Of a DNA stretch of 64,000 nt, positions 51,277 through 60,733 are shown one piece after another; position 1 is the stretch's first letter; each line of letters opens with the position of its first letter. Source of the stretch: Rhodobacter sp. GTDB taxonomy: Bacteria; Pseudomonadota; Alphaproteobacteria; Rhodobacterales; Rhodobacteraceae. The notes beneath the pieces are model-generated. The model was not told where the DNA came from and searched no databases. It worked only from the letters and a program-made list of their open reading frames with translations. The position numbers and the translations under genes are program-made. The DNA lies in NCBI GenBank assembly GCA_016704435.1, contig JADJAB010000002.1, positions 62,001 to 126,000 on the forward strand, given 5' to 3'.

Positions 51277-53294
51277 ATGACCGCCTACCCCCACCTTCTC
51301 GCACCGCTCGCCCTTGGCCCCGTCACCCTCAGGAACCGCAGCCTGATGGGCTCGATGCACACCGGGCTGGAAGAAACCGGCGACTGGGGTCGCGTCGCTG
51401 CCTTCTACGCCGCCCGCGCGCGCGGCGGTGCTGGGCTTATCGTCACTGGCGGCATGGCGCCCAACCGGGAAGGCGGGGTATTTCCGGGGGCTGCGGGGCT
51501 GTTCACGGCGCAAGACATCGCCAACCACCGCCAGGTCACCGATGCGGTCCATGCGACAGGTGGCCATATCGCGATGCAGATCCTGCACGCCGGCCGCTAC
51601 GCCTATTCCCCCGAATGCGTCGCGCCCTCGGCGATCAAGTCCCCGATTTCACCCTTCCCGCCAAGGGAACTCGACGAAGCGGGCATCGAAAAGCAGATCG
51701 CGGACATCGCCACGGCCGCCCAACGCGCGATTCAAGCCGGATATGACGGGGTCGAGGTGATGGGGTCCGAGGGCTATTTCCTGAACCAGTTTCTCGTCAC
51801 CCATACCAACAAGCGCAGCGACCGCTGGGGCGGCGGCTACGTCAACCGCATGGCATTGCCGGTCGAAGTGGTCCGCCGCACCCGCGCCGCCATGGGGCCG
51901 GATGCGATCCTGATCTACCGCCTGTCGCTGATCGACCTCATCCCGGACGGTTCCACCTGGGATGAAGTCCTGCAACTCGCCCGTGCCATCGAGGCAGCCG
52001 GCGCCAGCCTGATCAACACCGGCATCGGCTGGCACGAGGCGCGAATCCCCACGATTGCCACTTCGGTCCCGCGCGCCGCCTTTGCCCACCTGACGGCGAA
52101 ATTGCGCCCCGAAGTCTCCATTCCGGTCATCACCTCGAACCGCATCAACACGCCCGAGGTGGCCGAAGACCTGCTGGCAACGGGCGCTGCCGATATGGTG
52201 TCGATGGCCCGGCCCTGGCTGGCCGATGCCGATTTCATCGCCAAAGCGGCGGCTGGCCGGGCGCGCGACATCGCGCCCTGCATCGCCTGCAACCAGGCCT
52301 GCCTCGACCACGTGTTCCGGGCGGATGGCGACTTGCCTCGTCAACCCGCGCGCCTGCCATGAGACGGAGCCTGGAAATCCTGCCGGCCACCGCGGCAAAA
52401 TCCATCGTCGTCGTCGGCGCCGGCCCCTCCGGCATGGCGGCCGCGATCACGGCGGCGCAAAGGGGCCACAAGGTCACGCTCTACGACGCCGCCTCCCGCC
52501 CCGGCGGCCAGCTGCACCTCGCCGCCAGCATCCCCGGCAAGGAAGAATTCCGCGGGTTGATCGACTGGTTCGCCTGTCAGCTGGACCACCCCAACATCAC
52601 CCTGCGGCTGGGCGAAACCGCCACCGAGGAGAAGCTGAAAGCGCAGGACGAGGTCATCCTCGCCACCGGCGTCACCCCGCGCGACCCCGGTATCCCGACC
52701 GAAGCGGGCGCAAATGTCCTGAGTTATATCGACGTGCTGCAAGGCGCATCCGTCGGCCCACGCGTCGCCATCATCGGTGCAGGCGGTATCGGCTTCGACG
52801 TTGCGGAATACCTGGTGCATCAGGGCGACAGCCCGACCGAGCACCCCGAGTTGTGGCGCCGCGAATGGGGCGTCTCAACCCCATGGCAGGCGCGCGGCGG
52901 GCTGACCGACCCGCAGCCGGAAAAACCCGCGCGGCAGGTCTGGCTTTTGCAACGCAAGGCTGAAAAACCGGGGCGCCGTCTGGGCAAGACCACCGGCTGG
53001 ATCCACCGCGCCACGCTGGCGGCCAAGGGCGTCAAGATGATCGGCGGGGTGAATTACGAGGCCATCACCGCGACAGGCCTGCAGGTCAGCCACGGCCCGG
53101 ACCGCTTGGGGGCGGAGGAGATCGCGGTCGATGCCGTCATCCTTTGCTCGGGTCAGGAACCGTCGCGCGGGCTGTCCGAGAGGCTCACCTCGGCAGGCAT
53201 CCCCCACCATCTGATCGGCGGGGCGGACGTGGCGGCCGAGCTGGACGCGAAACGCGCCATCGACCAGGCCGTTCGGCTGGCCGCCCGGCTCTAG
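51277..53294 (+). CDS. fadH: 2,4-dienoyl-CoA reductase (FadH-like), two frameshifts
   Basis: Old-yellow-enzyme barrel (LLAPLALGPVTLRNR, MGSMHTGLE, YDGVEVMGSEGYFLNQF) joined to an FAD/NADPH domain (IVVVGAGPSGMAAAIT, VAIIGAGGIGFDVAE, AVILCSGQEPSRGL). The 4Fe-4S cysteines CIACNQAC are followed by a break at the G run 52319-52321; the next segment CLVNPRACHETE is in a second frame, and LEILPATAAKSIVVV in a third after an extra base at 52370-52371. Two bases in and one out give 672 codons and the exact Cys-x11-Cys spacing expected. It reduces dienoyl-CoAs in unsaturated fatty acid breakdown. Confidence 0.88.
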
Positions 53295-53418
53295 GCCAGA
53301 TCGGGGAGAAGAGGAAAGAGAAAGCCGGGGGCCACCCATCGGCTCGGTGCCGGGCCTTTTCGCGAGGGAAGCGCGAAGAAAGCCGCAATGCATGACAGGC
53401 AGCCCCCGACAGGATGCC

Positions 53419-53664
53419 TTAGCCTTCGACCGGCTTCAGTACACCGTTGTCCCAGGCGGTCTGCAACTCGGTGGCGTCCACCGAGCCGTCCGCATTGGTG
53501 TCGATCGCCATGAAGCCGTCTTCCGTCAGATCGGCCCAGACCGTCTGCAGTTCGGCCAGCGACCAGGCCCCGCTTGCGTCCGCGTCCTCGACCATGGGCA
53601 GATCGGCGGCGAAGGCCGCGGTTGCCAGGGTCAGCGGGGCAAGCATGAGTGCAAGGCGTTTCAT
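53419..53664 (-). CDS. Small exported EF-hand protein
   Basis: 81 residues. Signal peptide MKRLALMLAPLTLATAAFAA, then two EF-hand-like segments: a degenerate DADASGAWSLAELQ and a canonical loop DTNADGSVDATEL (D1, N3, D5, S7, E12 ligands). Likely a periplasmic calcium-binding protein. Start at 53664 is set by the signal peptide and GGAGACAAC upstream. A hairpin TTCGCG/CGCGAA lies beyond its stop, between it and the converging fadH gene. Confidence 0.8.
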   Translation of the reverse strand: MKRLALMLAPLTLATAAFAADLPMVEDADASGAWSLAELQTVWADLTEDGFMAIDTNADGSVDATELQTAWDNGVLKPVEG

Positions 53665-54016
53665 CGGTTGTCTCCTTTGGGTTGCGTCTTCCGGGTGGCG
53701 GGTCTGTCGATCCACGCCGCCCTGCCCTTAGCTGGCCTTCCCCCGCCCCAGCGTCCAGAGGGGCCGTCGATCGGCGGAAAAGCCCCGCCGAAAGCCGGTC
53801 TTTCCCCTGTCGGAAAGCCGCCGAAGCCTGCCCCTCAGCCTTTTTCCGCCCGCGCCAATGGCCCTTTCGGCACCTTGCCGCACAACCGGGGGGAGTTTCC
53901 ATGCCATGAACGATCCGCCGTAATTCCCCGGATAGGACGCGCGCCCGCCCCGATCCCGCCTGATTTGGCGGGCAATACCGGTGCATGACCTCGCATCTGC
54001 TCGTATGGGGAGACAA
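53665..54016. other. 352-bp divergent intergenic region
   Basis: Between the EF-hand gene and the LysR gene. It must contain both promoters. It is GC-rich with many short G/C runs; open frames here look spurious and I find no clear operator or RNA. A LysR-type site would be expected near the 54017 end. Confidence 0.5.
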
Positions 54017-54922
54017 ATGGACCGACTGACCGAAATGGAAGCGTTTGCCATGGTGGTAGACCAAGGCGGCTTCACGGACGCGGCCAAGAAGATGGGCATT
54101 TCGAAATCTGCCGTTTCGAAACATGTCTCCGCGCTGGAAGCCCGTCTGGGTGCGCGGCTTCTGAACCGCACCACGCGCCGCGTCTCTCCGACAGAAATCG
54201 GATTGGCTTATTATGACCGCGCCCGCCGCGTACTGAACGACGCGGGCGAGGCCGACGCACTTGTCACCTCGATGCAGTCGGCGCCCTCCGGGTTGCTGCG
54301 AATTTCGGTCGCGACCGATTTCGGGGTGAACCTGCTGTCGCCGATCCTGGGAGAGTTCCTTCTGGAATACCCGGACATCACCGTGAACATGGTGCTGAAC
54401 AATCGTTATGTCGAGCTGATCTCGGAAGGGTTCGACATGGCCATCCGCGTCGGCGATCTGGAAGACAGCTCGCTCCGCGCCCGCAAACTGACCGAAACGA
54501 CCAAGCGGATGATCGGCAGCCCGGCCTATTTCCAGAAGTTCGGCCGGCCGATGAAGATCGACGATCTGAACGAGCACAAGCTTCTGCACTATTCCAACCA
54601 GGCCAACGGCAACGTCTGGAAGGTCACAGCACCTTCGGGCGAAAAGCGGCAGGTCCGCTCGGCCGGCTGGCTGACGGTGAATGACGGGCAATCGCTGCTG
54701 AACGCTGCCGTTTCCGGCCTCGGCATCGCCTATCTGCCGTCGTTCCTTTACGCCGAAGCGATGCGCCAAGGCCAGGTGGAAGAGGCCATTCCCGGCCTGC
54801 CGACCGAAGTTCTGGGCATTTATGCGGTCTATCCGCCGGGCCGGTTCACCCAGCCCAAGGTGCGCGCCTTCATCGACTTCCTGGCGCGGCGCTTCGTCGA
54901 CAAGGGACCGGACAGCTGGTGA
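54017..54922 (+). CDS. LysR-type transcriptional regulator
   Basis: 301 residues. Winged helix at 1-60 (GGFTDAAKKMGISKSAVSKH), then the effector domain of the CrgA-like group (RISVATDFGVNLLSPILGEF, NNRYVELISEGFDMAIRVG). The ATG at 54017 has GGGGAG 6-11 nt upstream and starts the conserved DNA-binding domain; ATGs at 53981 and 54005 would only add unconserved residues. No obvious target beyond its own promoter; the neighbouring genes on either side face other directions. Confidence 0.92.
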   Translation: MDRLTEMEAFAMVVDQGGFTDAAKKMGISKSAVSKHVSALEARLGARLLNRTTRRVSPTEIGLAYYDRARRVLNDAGEADALVTSMQSAPSGLLRISVATDFGVNLLSPILGEFLLEYPDITVNMVLNNRYVELISEGFDMAIRVGDLEDSSLRARKLTETTKRMIGSPAYFQKFGRPMKIDDLNEHKLLHYSNQANGNVWKVTAPSGEKRQVRSAGWLTVNDGQSLLNAAVSGLGIAYLPSFLYAEAMRQGQVEEAIPGLPTEVLGIYAVYPPGRFTQPKVRAFIDFLARRFVDKGPDSW

Positions 54923-54999
54923 TCGACGACCAGATTGCCTCCGGTTCGCAAGACCGGATGGCTGCCTGACGGTCCCCGCTCCCCCGCCAAGGGGCCGTC

Positions 55000-55983
55000 T
55001 TACTGGGTCGAGGTCACAATGGCCTCGACCCGTCTGTTTCTGGTGCGGCCCTCTTCGGTAAGGTTGGTCGCACGCGGCGCCAAGGGGCCGACTCCTTCGG
55101 CGATCACCTGCCCCGGCGCCACGTCATGGCGCGTCAGCAGCACCTGCCGCACCGCCTCGGCCCGCTTCTTCGACAACTGGACATTGGCCGCCAACCCGCC
55201 CGAGGCATCGGTATGCCCGACCAGCGCGATCCTCCGCGCGGGATCGGTTGCCAGCCAGTCGGCCAGCGCGAGCAGCGAGGCGTAGTCGCCATCTTCCAGC
55301 GCGGCAGAGCCCGAGGCAAAGACCAGATCATCCAGCGCCGCACCGCCCAAAGCCTGCAACTGCCCGGCCAGATCCGCGGGCGGCTGCGGCGGCGGGTCGG
55401 CCGACGGGTTTACCGGTGCAACGGGCGCGACAGGCGCAACTGGCCCCGGCAGTTCGGGCAGCCCTTCGGGCGGCGGCAGCGCATCGGTGGCGATCCGCGT
55501 CATCTGCACGAAGCCGTAGCTGGGCGACCGGCTGACCAGCAGGGTCACCACCTCGGCACCCTTTTCGGCGGTGAGATAGCGGAAATCGCCCAGATCGACA
55601 TGCATGGCCGGTTCCGGCATCACATCGATGGCAAAGCGGAAGTCGAACCCACCGCAGGCGCGGGTCTCGCAATCGTAGATCACCTTGTAGCCCTGCGCCT
55701 CCAGATCAGCCCGCAGCGGCGCGGTCAGGGCGGCGGTGGACTGCCCGCGGGCCTCCAGCGTCCAGGCGCGCTGGTCCAGCGCGCCCTCCACCCGGCGGCC
55801 GGGTAACTGGCCTTCGGCGAATGGCCCCGTCGGCAGCACCAGGCTGGCCATCGGCTCGGCCCGGCTTTCCAGCGCGACCACAGGCGCGGGCATCGTCAGT
55901 TCCAGCGCCTCCACCGGAGCAAGGCCGCCGGCCAAGGCCAAAGGCGCGGCCAGCAGGCAAAGGCGGACGCGGGGGCGGGTCAC
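55000..55983 (-). CDS. OmpA-family protein
   Basis: 327 residues. Signal peptide (VRLCLLAAPLALAGGLAPVEA), a mixed N-terminal domain with a cysteine pair (YDCETRACGG), a Pro/Ala/Val linker (PGPVAPVAPVAPVNPSADPP), then a C-terminal OmpA peptidoglycan-binding domain (LVFASGSAALEDGDYASL, ALVGHTDASGG, LSKKRAEAVRQ, GRTRNRRVEAIV). It likely tethers the outer envelope to the wall. The GTG start at 55983 overlaps the GNAT stop (GTGA); a TTG two codons earlier is the alternative. Confidence 0.88.
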   Translation of the reverse strand: MTRPRVRLCLLAAPLALAGGLAPVEALELTMPAPVVALESRAEPMASLVLPTGPFAEGQLPGRRVEGALDQRAWTLEARGQSTAALTAPLRADLEAQGYKVIYDCETRACGGFDFRFAIDVMPEPAMHVDLGDFRYLTAEKGAEVVTLLVSRSPSYGFVQMTRIATDALPPPEGLPELPGPVAPVAPVAPVNPSADPPPQPPADLAGQLQALGGAALDDLVFASGSAALEDGDYASLLALADWLATDPARRIALVGHTDASGGLAANVQLSKKRAEAVRQVLLTRHDVAPGQVIAEGVGPLAPRATNLTEEGRTRNRRVEAIVTSTQ

Positions 55984-56702
55984 GGGCAAAGCGGTTTCCT
56001 GCGGTAGTGATACTGACCAGCCTGAGCCATTCCGGCACGTTGGTAAAGCGCACGGGCCGCGGCATTGCGCGCGGTGACTGCCAGTGACAGCGTATCGCAG
56101 CCCTGTTCGGCGGCCCAGTTGGCAGCCGCACGCAGAAGATGCCGACCCGCGCCCTGCCGCCGCTGGCCGGGCCGCACCTCAAGCGCATGCAGCATGGCGT
56201 GGCATCCCTGGCAGGCGACGAAACAGACGCCCGCCGGCCGGTCGCCGCTGCGCGCCAGGATCGCCGTCTTCGCGCCGCGGGCGCGTGCCATCACCGCCAC
56301 GCGACCGGGCCCGATGCCGCCCTCGGCCCAGACCGCAAGGGAAGCTTCCAGTGGCGGCCAATGCGGAAAGGCCACCAGATGCGGCAACTCGCCCGCCAGC
56401 GCCGCCACCGGCGCCGCATAAGCCACCACCGGATCGTGGACCCCGAAGCCCAAACGCTCCAAAGCGTCGTCCAGCGTGTCGTCGCCCGGCCGGATCAGGA
56501 ACAAGGGGTCGGCCATCGCGGCCATCGCCGCCTGCAATTCCTGCGGGGTGAACGCGCCCTCGCAGGACGCAGCCGAGACCCTTTGCCCGCCGCCCGCCCC
56601 GTCGCGCAAAGTGAACGGCCCCAGCTGCCAGCGGCGTGCCGGCGGCCAGGTTGCCTCCATCACCTCTGCCAGAACCTGGGGCGAAAGGGGCGGAGACGTC
56701 AT
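55980..56702 (-). CDS. GNAT-family N-acetyltransferase
   Basis: 240 residues. The C-terminal GNAT fold has the acetyl-CoA motif EVRPGQRRQGAGRHLL (R-x2-G-x-G/A), then LAVTARNAAARALYQRAGM. The N-terminal half is a degenerate second GNAT-like domain. Substrate unknown. Sits between a CinA-like gene (ATGA overlap) and the OmpA gene (GTGA overlap), so the three are co-translated. Confidence 0.85.
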   Translation of the reverse strand: MTSPPLSPQVLAEVMEATWPPARRWQLGPFTLRDGAGGGQRVSAASCEGAFTPQELQAAMAAMADPLFLIRPGDDTLDDALERLGFGVHDPVVAYAAPVAALAGELPHLVAFPHWPPLEASLAVWAEGGIGPGRVAVMARARGAKTAILARSGDRPAGVCFVACQGCHAMLHALEVRPGQRRQGAGRHLLRAAANWAAEQGCDTLSLAVTARNAAARALYQRAGMAQAGQYHYRRKPLCP

Positions 56703-57418
56703 CCGAACAGCCGTGTCAGCCGCATCATCGCCGCATCCAGCCGCGCCGGATCGGTGCCGCGGATCACCAGGTTGGTGCCATAGGCGCCGTTCAGCGTGAA
56801 CGGGTAGGAGCCCATCGACAGATCGGGAAACTCCGCCGCCAAGGCGCCGAATTCGCCCGCGATCTCGCCCTCGCCACGCAGCACGCGCAGCGACTGGCTC
56901 AGCAGCGGCGCGCCCCCGGTCAATTTCGGCAGGACGCTGGCGACCATCGCCTCGAAGATCTTCGGCACCCCGGCCAAGACATGCACATTGCCAAGCGCAA
57001 AGCCGGGCGCAACCGAGATGGGGTTGTCGATCAGGCTGGCGCCATCGGGAATCCGCGCCATGCGCTGACGGGCCGCGTTGAAGGGCAGGCCCTGGCGGTC
57101 GTAATGCGCGGCCAACAGCGCCATGGCATCGGCGCGCAATCCGATCTTCGCGCCCATCGCCGCGGCCACTGCGTCTGCCGTGATGTCGTCATGCGTCGGC
57201 CCGATGCCTCCGCTGGTGAACAGATGGTCATGCGCCCCGGCCAGCGCCCGCACCGCCGCCACGATGGCCGCGTGATTGTCCGGCACCATCCGCACCTCGC
57301 ACAAGTCGATGCCCAGCCGGGTCAGTTCTCCGGCCAGGTAGTGCATGTTGCTGTCGCGTGTGCGGCCCGACAGGATCTCGTCGCCGATCACCAGCATCGC
57401 CGCCCGCGGATTGCCCAT
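56699..57418 (-). CDS. Molybdopterin-binding domain protein (CinA N-terminal-like)
   Basis: 239 residues, MoCF_biosynth/MoaB-like domain: AAMLVIGDEILSGRTRDSN and LFTSGGIGPTHDDITADAVA (GGIGP-T-HDD motif). It has no CinA amidase domain, the common stand-alone form. These are often annotated as competence/damage-inducible or nicotinamide-related proteins, without proof. Start 57418 follows GGAGGAGACGGCAG. First gene of the CinA-like/GNAT/OmpA operon and divergent from map. Confidence 0.85.
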   Translation of the reverse strand: MGNPRAAMLVIGDEILSGRTRDSNMHYLAGELTRLGIDLCEVRMVPDNHAAIVAAVRALAGAHDHLFTSGGIGPTHDDITADAVAAAMGAKIGLRADAMALLAAHYDRQGLPFNAARQRMARIPDGASLIDNPISVAPGFALGNVHVLAGVPKIFEAMVASVLPKLTGGAPLLSQSLRVLRGEGEIAGEFGALAAEFPDLSMGSYPFTLNGAYGTNLVIRGTDPARLDAAMMRLTRLFG

Positions 57419-57535
57419 CTGCCGTCTCCTCCAGCCATCGCTTTCGCATATAGCCGCCTGCCCCGGCCTTTCCAACCGCCCCTCTGGCCTTTCCCCGGCC
57501 TTCCGCCTATATAGTGCCGCGAAAGGACCACGGCC

Positions 57536-58345
57536 ATGGACCAAACCCGCGCCCGCATCACCCGCGACGGCATCCGCATCTATGAAGACGCGGATTTTGC
57601 CGGGATGGCCAAGGCCGGCAGGATCGCCGCCGAAATTCTGGACATGGTCGCACCGCTGGTTCAGCCCGGCACCACAACTGGTGCGCTGGAAGACTTCATC
57701 CGGGCCGAGATCGCGCGCCATGGGGTCACCTCGGCCACCATGGGTTACAAGGGCTATCAACACGCCTCGTGCATCTCGGTCAACCATGTGGTCTGCCACG
57801 GCATTCCGGGGCCCAAGGTGCTGGCCGACGGCGATATCCTCAACGTGGACGTGACGGTGATCGTCGACGGCTGGTTTGGCGACAACTCGCGCATGTATGT
57901 GGCGGGCACCCCTTCGCGCAAGGCCGAACGGTTGATCGAAGTCACGCATGAGGCGCTGATGCGCGGCATCGCCGCCGTCAGGCCCGGCAATACCTTCGGC
58001 GACATCGGCCACGCCATCCAGTCCTATGTCGAGGCGCAGCGGATGAGCGTGGTCCGTGACTTCTGCGGCCACGGGCTTGGCCGGGTGTTCCATGCGCCGC
58101 CAAACGTGCTGCATTACGGTCGCGCAGGATCCGGCCCGGTGCTGGAGGAAGGCATGTTCTTCACCATCGAGCCGATGGTGAACCTCGGCCGGCCAGAGAC
58201 CAAGGTGCTGGCCGATGACTGGACTGCCGTCACCCGCGACAAGTCGCTTTCGGCACAATACGAACACTCTGTCGGCGTCACCGCCACGGGCTGCGAGATC
58301 TTCACCCTGTCGCCTGACGGCAAGTTCTTCCGCACCTGGGAATAG
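57536..58345 (+). CDS. map: Methionine aminopeptidase, type I
   Basis: 269 residues, complete. Removes the initiator Met from new proteins. Metal ligands D105, D116, H179, E212 and E243 and the substrate histidine H88 are all in place (VNHVVCHGIPG, DVTVIVDGWFGDN, FCGHGLGR, FTIEPMVN). ATG at 57536 preceded by AAAGGACC. The last segment FFRTWE ends normally. Separated by 64 nt from thuA. Confidence 0.97.
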   Translation: MDQTRARITRDGIRIYEDADFAGMAKAGRIAAEILDMVAPLVQPGTTTGALEDFIRAEIARHGVTSATMGYKGYQHASCISVNHVVCHGIPGPKVLADGDILNVDVTVIVDGWFGDNSRMYVAGTPSRKAERLIEVTHEALMRGIAAVRPGNTFGDIGHAIQSYVEAQRMSVVRDFCGHGLGRVFHAPPNVLHYGRAGSGPVLEEGMFFTIEPMVNLGRPETKVLADDWTAVTRDKSLSAQYEHSVGVTATGCEIFTLSPDGKFFRTWE

Positions 58346-58353
58346 CCTGTCTG

Positions 58354-58367
58354 TCAAAGCGCTTTGA
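58354..58367. promoter_or_regulatory. 14-bp palindrome, candidate LacI-family operator
   Basis: TCAAAGCGCTTTGA is a perfect palindrome with the central CG of LacI/GalR operators, followed by AAAGCGG. It lies 43 nt before thuA and 8 nt after the map stop. Sugar-type thuAB genes are known to be under LacI-like repressors (ThuR in Sinorhizobium), but no such repressor is in this window. Confidence 0.5.
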
Positions 58368-58409
58368 AAGCGGTTATCCTGCCCCCGCGACCTCAGGGGG
58401 GAATCGGCC

Positions 58410-59198
58410 ATGGTTCAGATCCGCGTTACCGTCTGGGGCGAGAATGTCCACGAACGCAGCAACGCCACCGTGCGTGGCCTCTACCCCTCAGGCATGCACC
58501 AATGCATCGCCGATGCGCTGAACGCCGCCCCGGACATCACCGCGACCACCGCCACGCTGGACCAGCCCGACCACGGCCTGCCCCCCGGCAGGCTGGACGC
58601 TACCGATGTGCTGATCTGGTGGGGCCACTGCGCACATGCGCAGGTGCGCGACGACATCGTCGATCAGGTCTGCAATGCGGTCTGGTCCGGGATGGGCGCG
58701 GTCTTCCTGCACTCGGCCCATTTCTCGAAACCCTTCAAGCGCTTGATGGGAACGCCCTGCAACCTGACCTGGCGCGAGGCGGGCGAGCGGGAGCGCCTCT
58801 GGCTGACCTCGCGCAGCCACCCCATTGCCGCCGACTTGCCCGACCATTTCGAGCTGGAGCAAGAAGAAATGTATGGCGAGCCCTTCGGCATCCCCGACCC
58901 GATGGAAACCGTCTTCGTCAGCTGGTTCCAGGGCGGCGAGGTTTTCCGCAGCGGCTGCACCTGGAAACGCGGCGCGGGAAGGGTGTTCTACTTCCGCCCC
59001 GGCCACGAAACCTACCCCACCTATCACGATGCCAACATCCAGCGCGTGATTGCCAATGCCGTCCGCTGGGCCTGCAATCCCGCACCGCGCATCCCCGACC
59101 CTTCCGCCGCGCCCAACGTCCCGGTTGAAACCGCTTTGGAGCCAATCACCGAACGCGGCCCCAAACTCCATACGGCCGGAGAAGGTGGCTTCCGGTGA
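58410..59198 (+). CDS. thuA: ThuA-domain trehalose-utilisation protein
   Basis: 262 residues. VTVWGENVHER, LIWWGHCAHAQV and VFYFRPGHETYPTYHDANIQ are ThuA signatures. In Sinorhizobium meliloti ThuA and ThuB convert trehalose to 3-ketotrehalose-type intermediates. The fold is class-I-amidotransferase-like without the canonical Cys. Overlaps thuB by GTGA. No sugar transporter is nearby, unlike the rhizobial operon. Confidence 0.88.
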   Translation: MVQIRVTVWGENVHERSNATVRGLYPSGMHQCIADALNAAPDITATTATLDQPDHGLPPGRLDATDVLIWWGHCAHAQVRDDIVDQVCNAVWSGMGAVFLHSAHFSKPFKRLMGTPCNLTWREAGERERLWLTSRSHPIAADLPDHFELEQEEMYGEPFGIPDPMETVFVSWFQGGEVFRSGCTWKRGAGRVFYFRPGHETYPTYHDANIQRVIANAVRWACNPAPRIPDPSAAPNVPVETALEPITERGPKLHTAGEGGFR

Positions 59199-60247
59199 CC
59201 ATCCGCCTGCTCATCCTCGGCACCGGCAGCATGGCCAGGATCCATGCCGAGGCCTTTGCCGCCATCCCCGGCGTTGCCCTTGCCGCCGCAGTGGACACAA
59301 GGCCCGATGCCCTCGCCACCTTCGCCGCGACCCACGGCATTCCACGAACCTTCGGCCAGCTCGAAGACGCCCTTGCCTGGGGCCGGTTCGACGCAGTGGC
59401 CAACGTCACGCCCGATTCCGCGCATCACGCCACGACCCTGCCCGTTCTGGCCGCAGGCAAGCATGTGCTGTGCGAAAAGCCGCTGGCCACCAACGCCGCC
59501 GACGCCAGCGAGATGGCCAAAGCCGCCGCGCGGGCCGGTGTGGTGAACATGGTCAACCTCAGCTACCGCAACGTCCCCGCCCTGCAGCAGGCCGCCCGTA
59601 TGGTCGCCGAAGGCGCCATCGGCCCGATCCGGCATTTCGAGGCCAGCTACCTGCAAAGCTGGCTCACCCAGGCCGCCTGGGGCGATTGGAGGACAGAACC
59701 GCAATGGCTGTGGCGGCTGTCCACCGCGCATGGATCCAGGGGCGTGCTGGGCGATGTCGGCGTCCACATCCTCGACTTCGCCACCTTCATCGCCGGGCAG
59801 GATGCCACCGAGGTCAGCGCCCGGCTGGCCACCTTCGACAAGGCCCCCGATGGCCGCATCGGCCCTTACCGGCTTGACGCCAACGACAGCGCCGCCCTGC
59901 ACCTGCGCCTGACAGGCGGCGCCCTGGGCGTCGTCCACGCCACCCGCTTCGCCACCGGCCACCTGAACGACCTGCGCCTGCGGATCCATGGCGACGAAGG
60001 TGGCCTTGACGTGCGCTTCGAAAACGCGGTCAGCCAGCTTGACGCCTGCCTCGGCGAAGACCGCACCACCGCTACATGGCGAACCGTCGACTGCCCGCCG
60101 GTGCCGACAACCTACCAGCGCTTCATCGCCGCCATCCGGGGCGAAGCCGTGCCCGATCCCGGCTTTGCCCGCGGCGCAAGCCTGCAACGGCTGCTCGACA
60201 GGGCCGAGCAAAGCCATGGCCGGCAAAGCCGCATCCTGCCCGTCTGA
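59195..60247 (+). CDS. thuB: Gfo/Idh/MocA oxidoreductase (ThuB-like)
   Basis: 350 residues. NAD(P) fold with GTGSMARIHAEAFAAIPG, CEKPLATNAADA (the conserved E-K-P) and the C-terminal sheet domain containing GDVGVHILDFATF. Catalytic lysine is in CEKPL. GTG start at 59195 overlaps the thuA stop (GTGA), so both are made together. The likely role is oxidation of a disaccharide hydroxyl; the name thuB comes from position next to thuA. Confidence 0.82.
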   Translation: MTIRLLILGTGSMARIHAEAFAAIPGVALAAAVDTRPDALATFAATHGIPRTFGQLEDALAWGRFDAVANVTPDSAHHATTLPVLAAGKHVLCEKPLATNAADASEMAKAAARAGVVNMVNLSYRNVPALQQAARMVAEGAIGPIRHFEASYLQSWLTQAAWGDWRTEPQWLWRLSTAHGSRGVLGDVGVHILDFATFIAGQDATEVSARLATFDKAPDGRIGPYRLDANDSAALHLRLTGGALGVVHATRFATGHLNDLRLRIHGDEGGLDVRFENAVSQLDACLGEDRTTATWRTVDCPPVPTTYQRFIAAIRGEAVPDPGFARGASLQRLLDRAEQSHGRQSRILPV

Positions 60248-60328
60248 CATCTGCAGGACCGCCGCGCAGGTTGGGTGGTTCCGCGGCCCCGTCGGCTGCG
60301 GCTTCACCGATCGCCTTTTGCGGAAATC

Positions 60329-60733
60329 TCAGCTGACGGTTTCCAGGCAATGCCGCCGGAAGGCGCGCTTCAGCATGTCCAGTTCGGCCCGGAGCAAGTC
60401 GATCTCGGCGCGCAGGTCGTCCTCCATCGCCACCCCGGTGATGATGGTGAAATGCGCCAGCGTCTCGGAGCCGTGACGAACCAACAGGGTCTGCACGCCC
60501 TCGCTCAGCACCTCGGCGGGGATCGGCACCTTCACCGCGAAGTCGCCCTCGCGCCCTGGCACCGGCGTGACCAGAACCCCCGCCAGCGGGCGCTCCAGAT
60601 GCAGCACCTCCAGCTTCGGCGGCTGGGCGCCCGCGCCGGTCAGCACACCTTCCCAGACGCCGCCCCGGATCCGCGTCCGCGTCAGCTTCATCCCCTCGGG
60701 CATCTCAAAGCTCCGCTTGTCAAAGTTCGGCAC
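60329..60733 (-). CDS. Conserved hypothetical protein
   Basis: 134 residues, family not recognised. N-terminal beta-rich part (FDKRSFEMPEGMKLTRTR) and a C-terminal helix likely to form a coiled coil (DDLRAEIDLLRAELDMLKRAF). No signal peptide or membrane helix. It overlaps the DUF6478 gene by 14 nt, so the two are translated together and probably work together. Confidence 0.55.
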   Translation of the reverse strand: MPNFDKRSFEMPEGMKLTRTRIRGGVWEGVLTGAGAQPPKLEVLHLERPLAGVLVTPVPGREGDFAVKVPIPAEVLSEGVQTLLVRHGSETLAHFTIITGVAMEDDLRAEIDLLRAELDMLKRAFRRHCLETVS

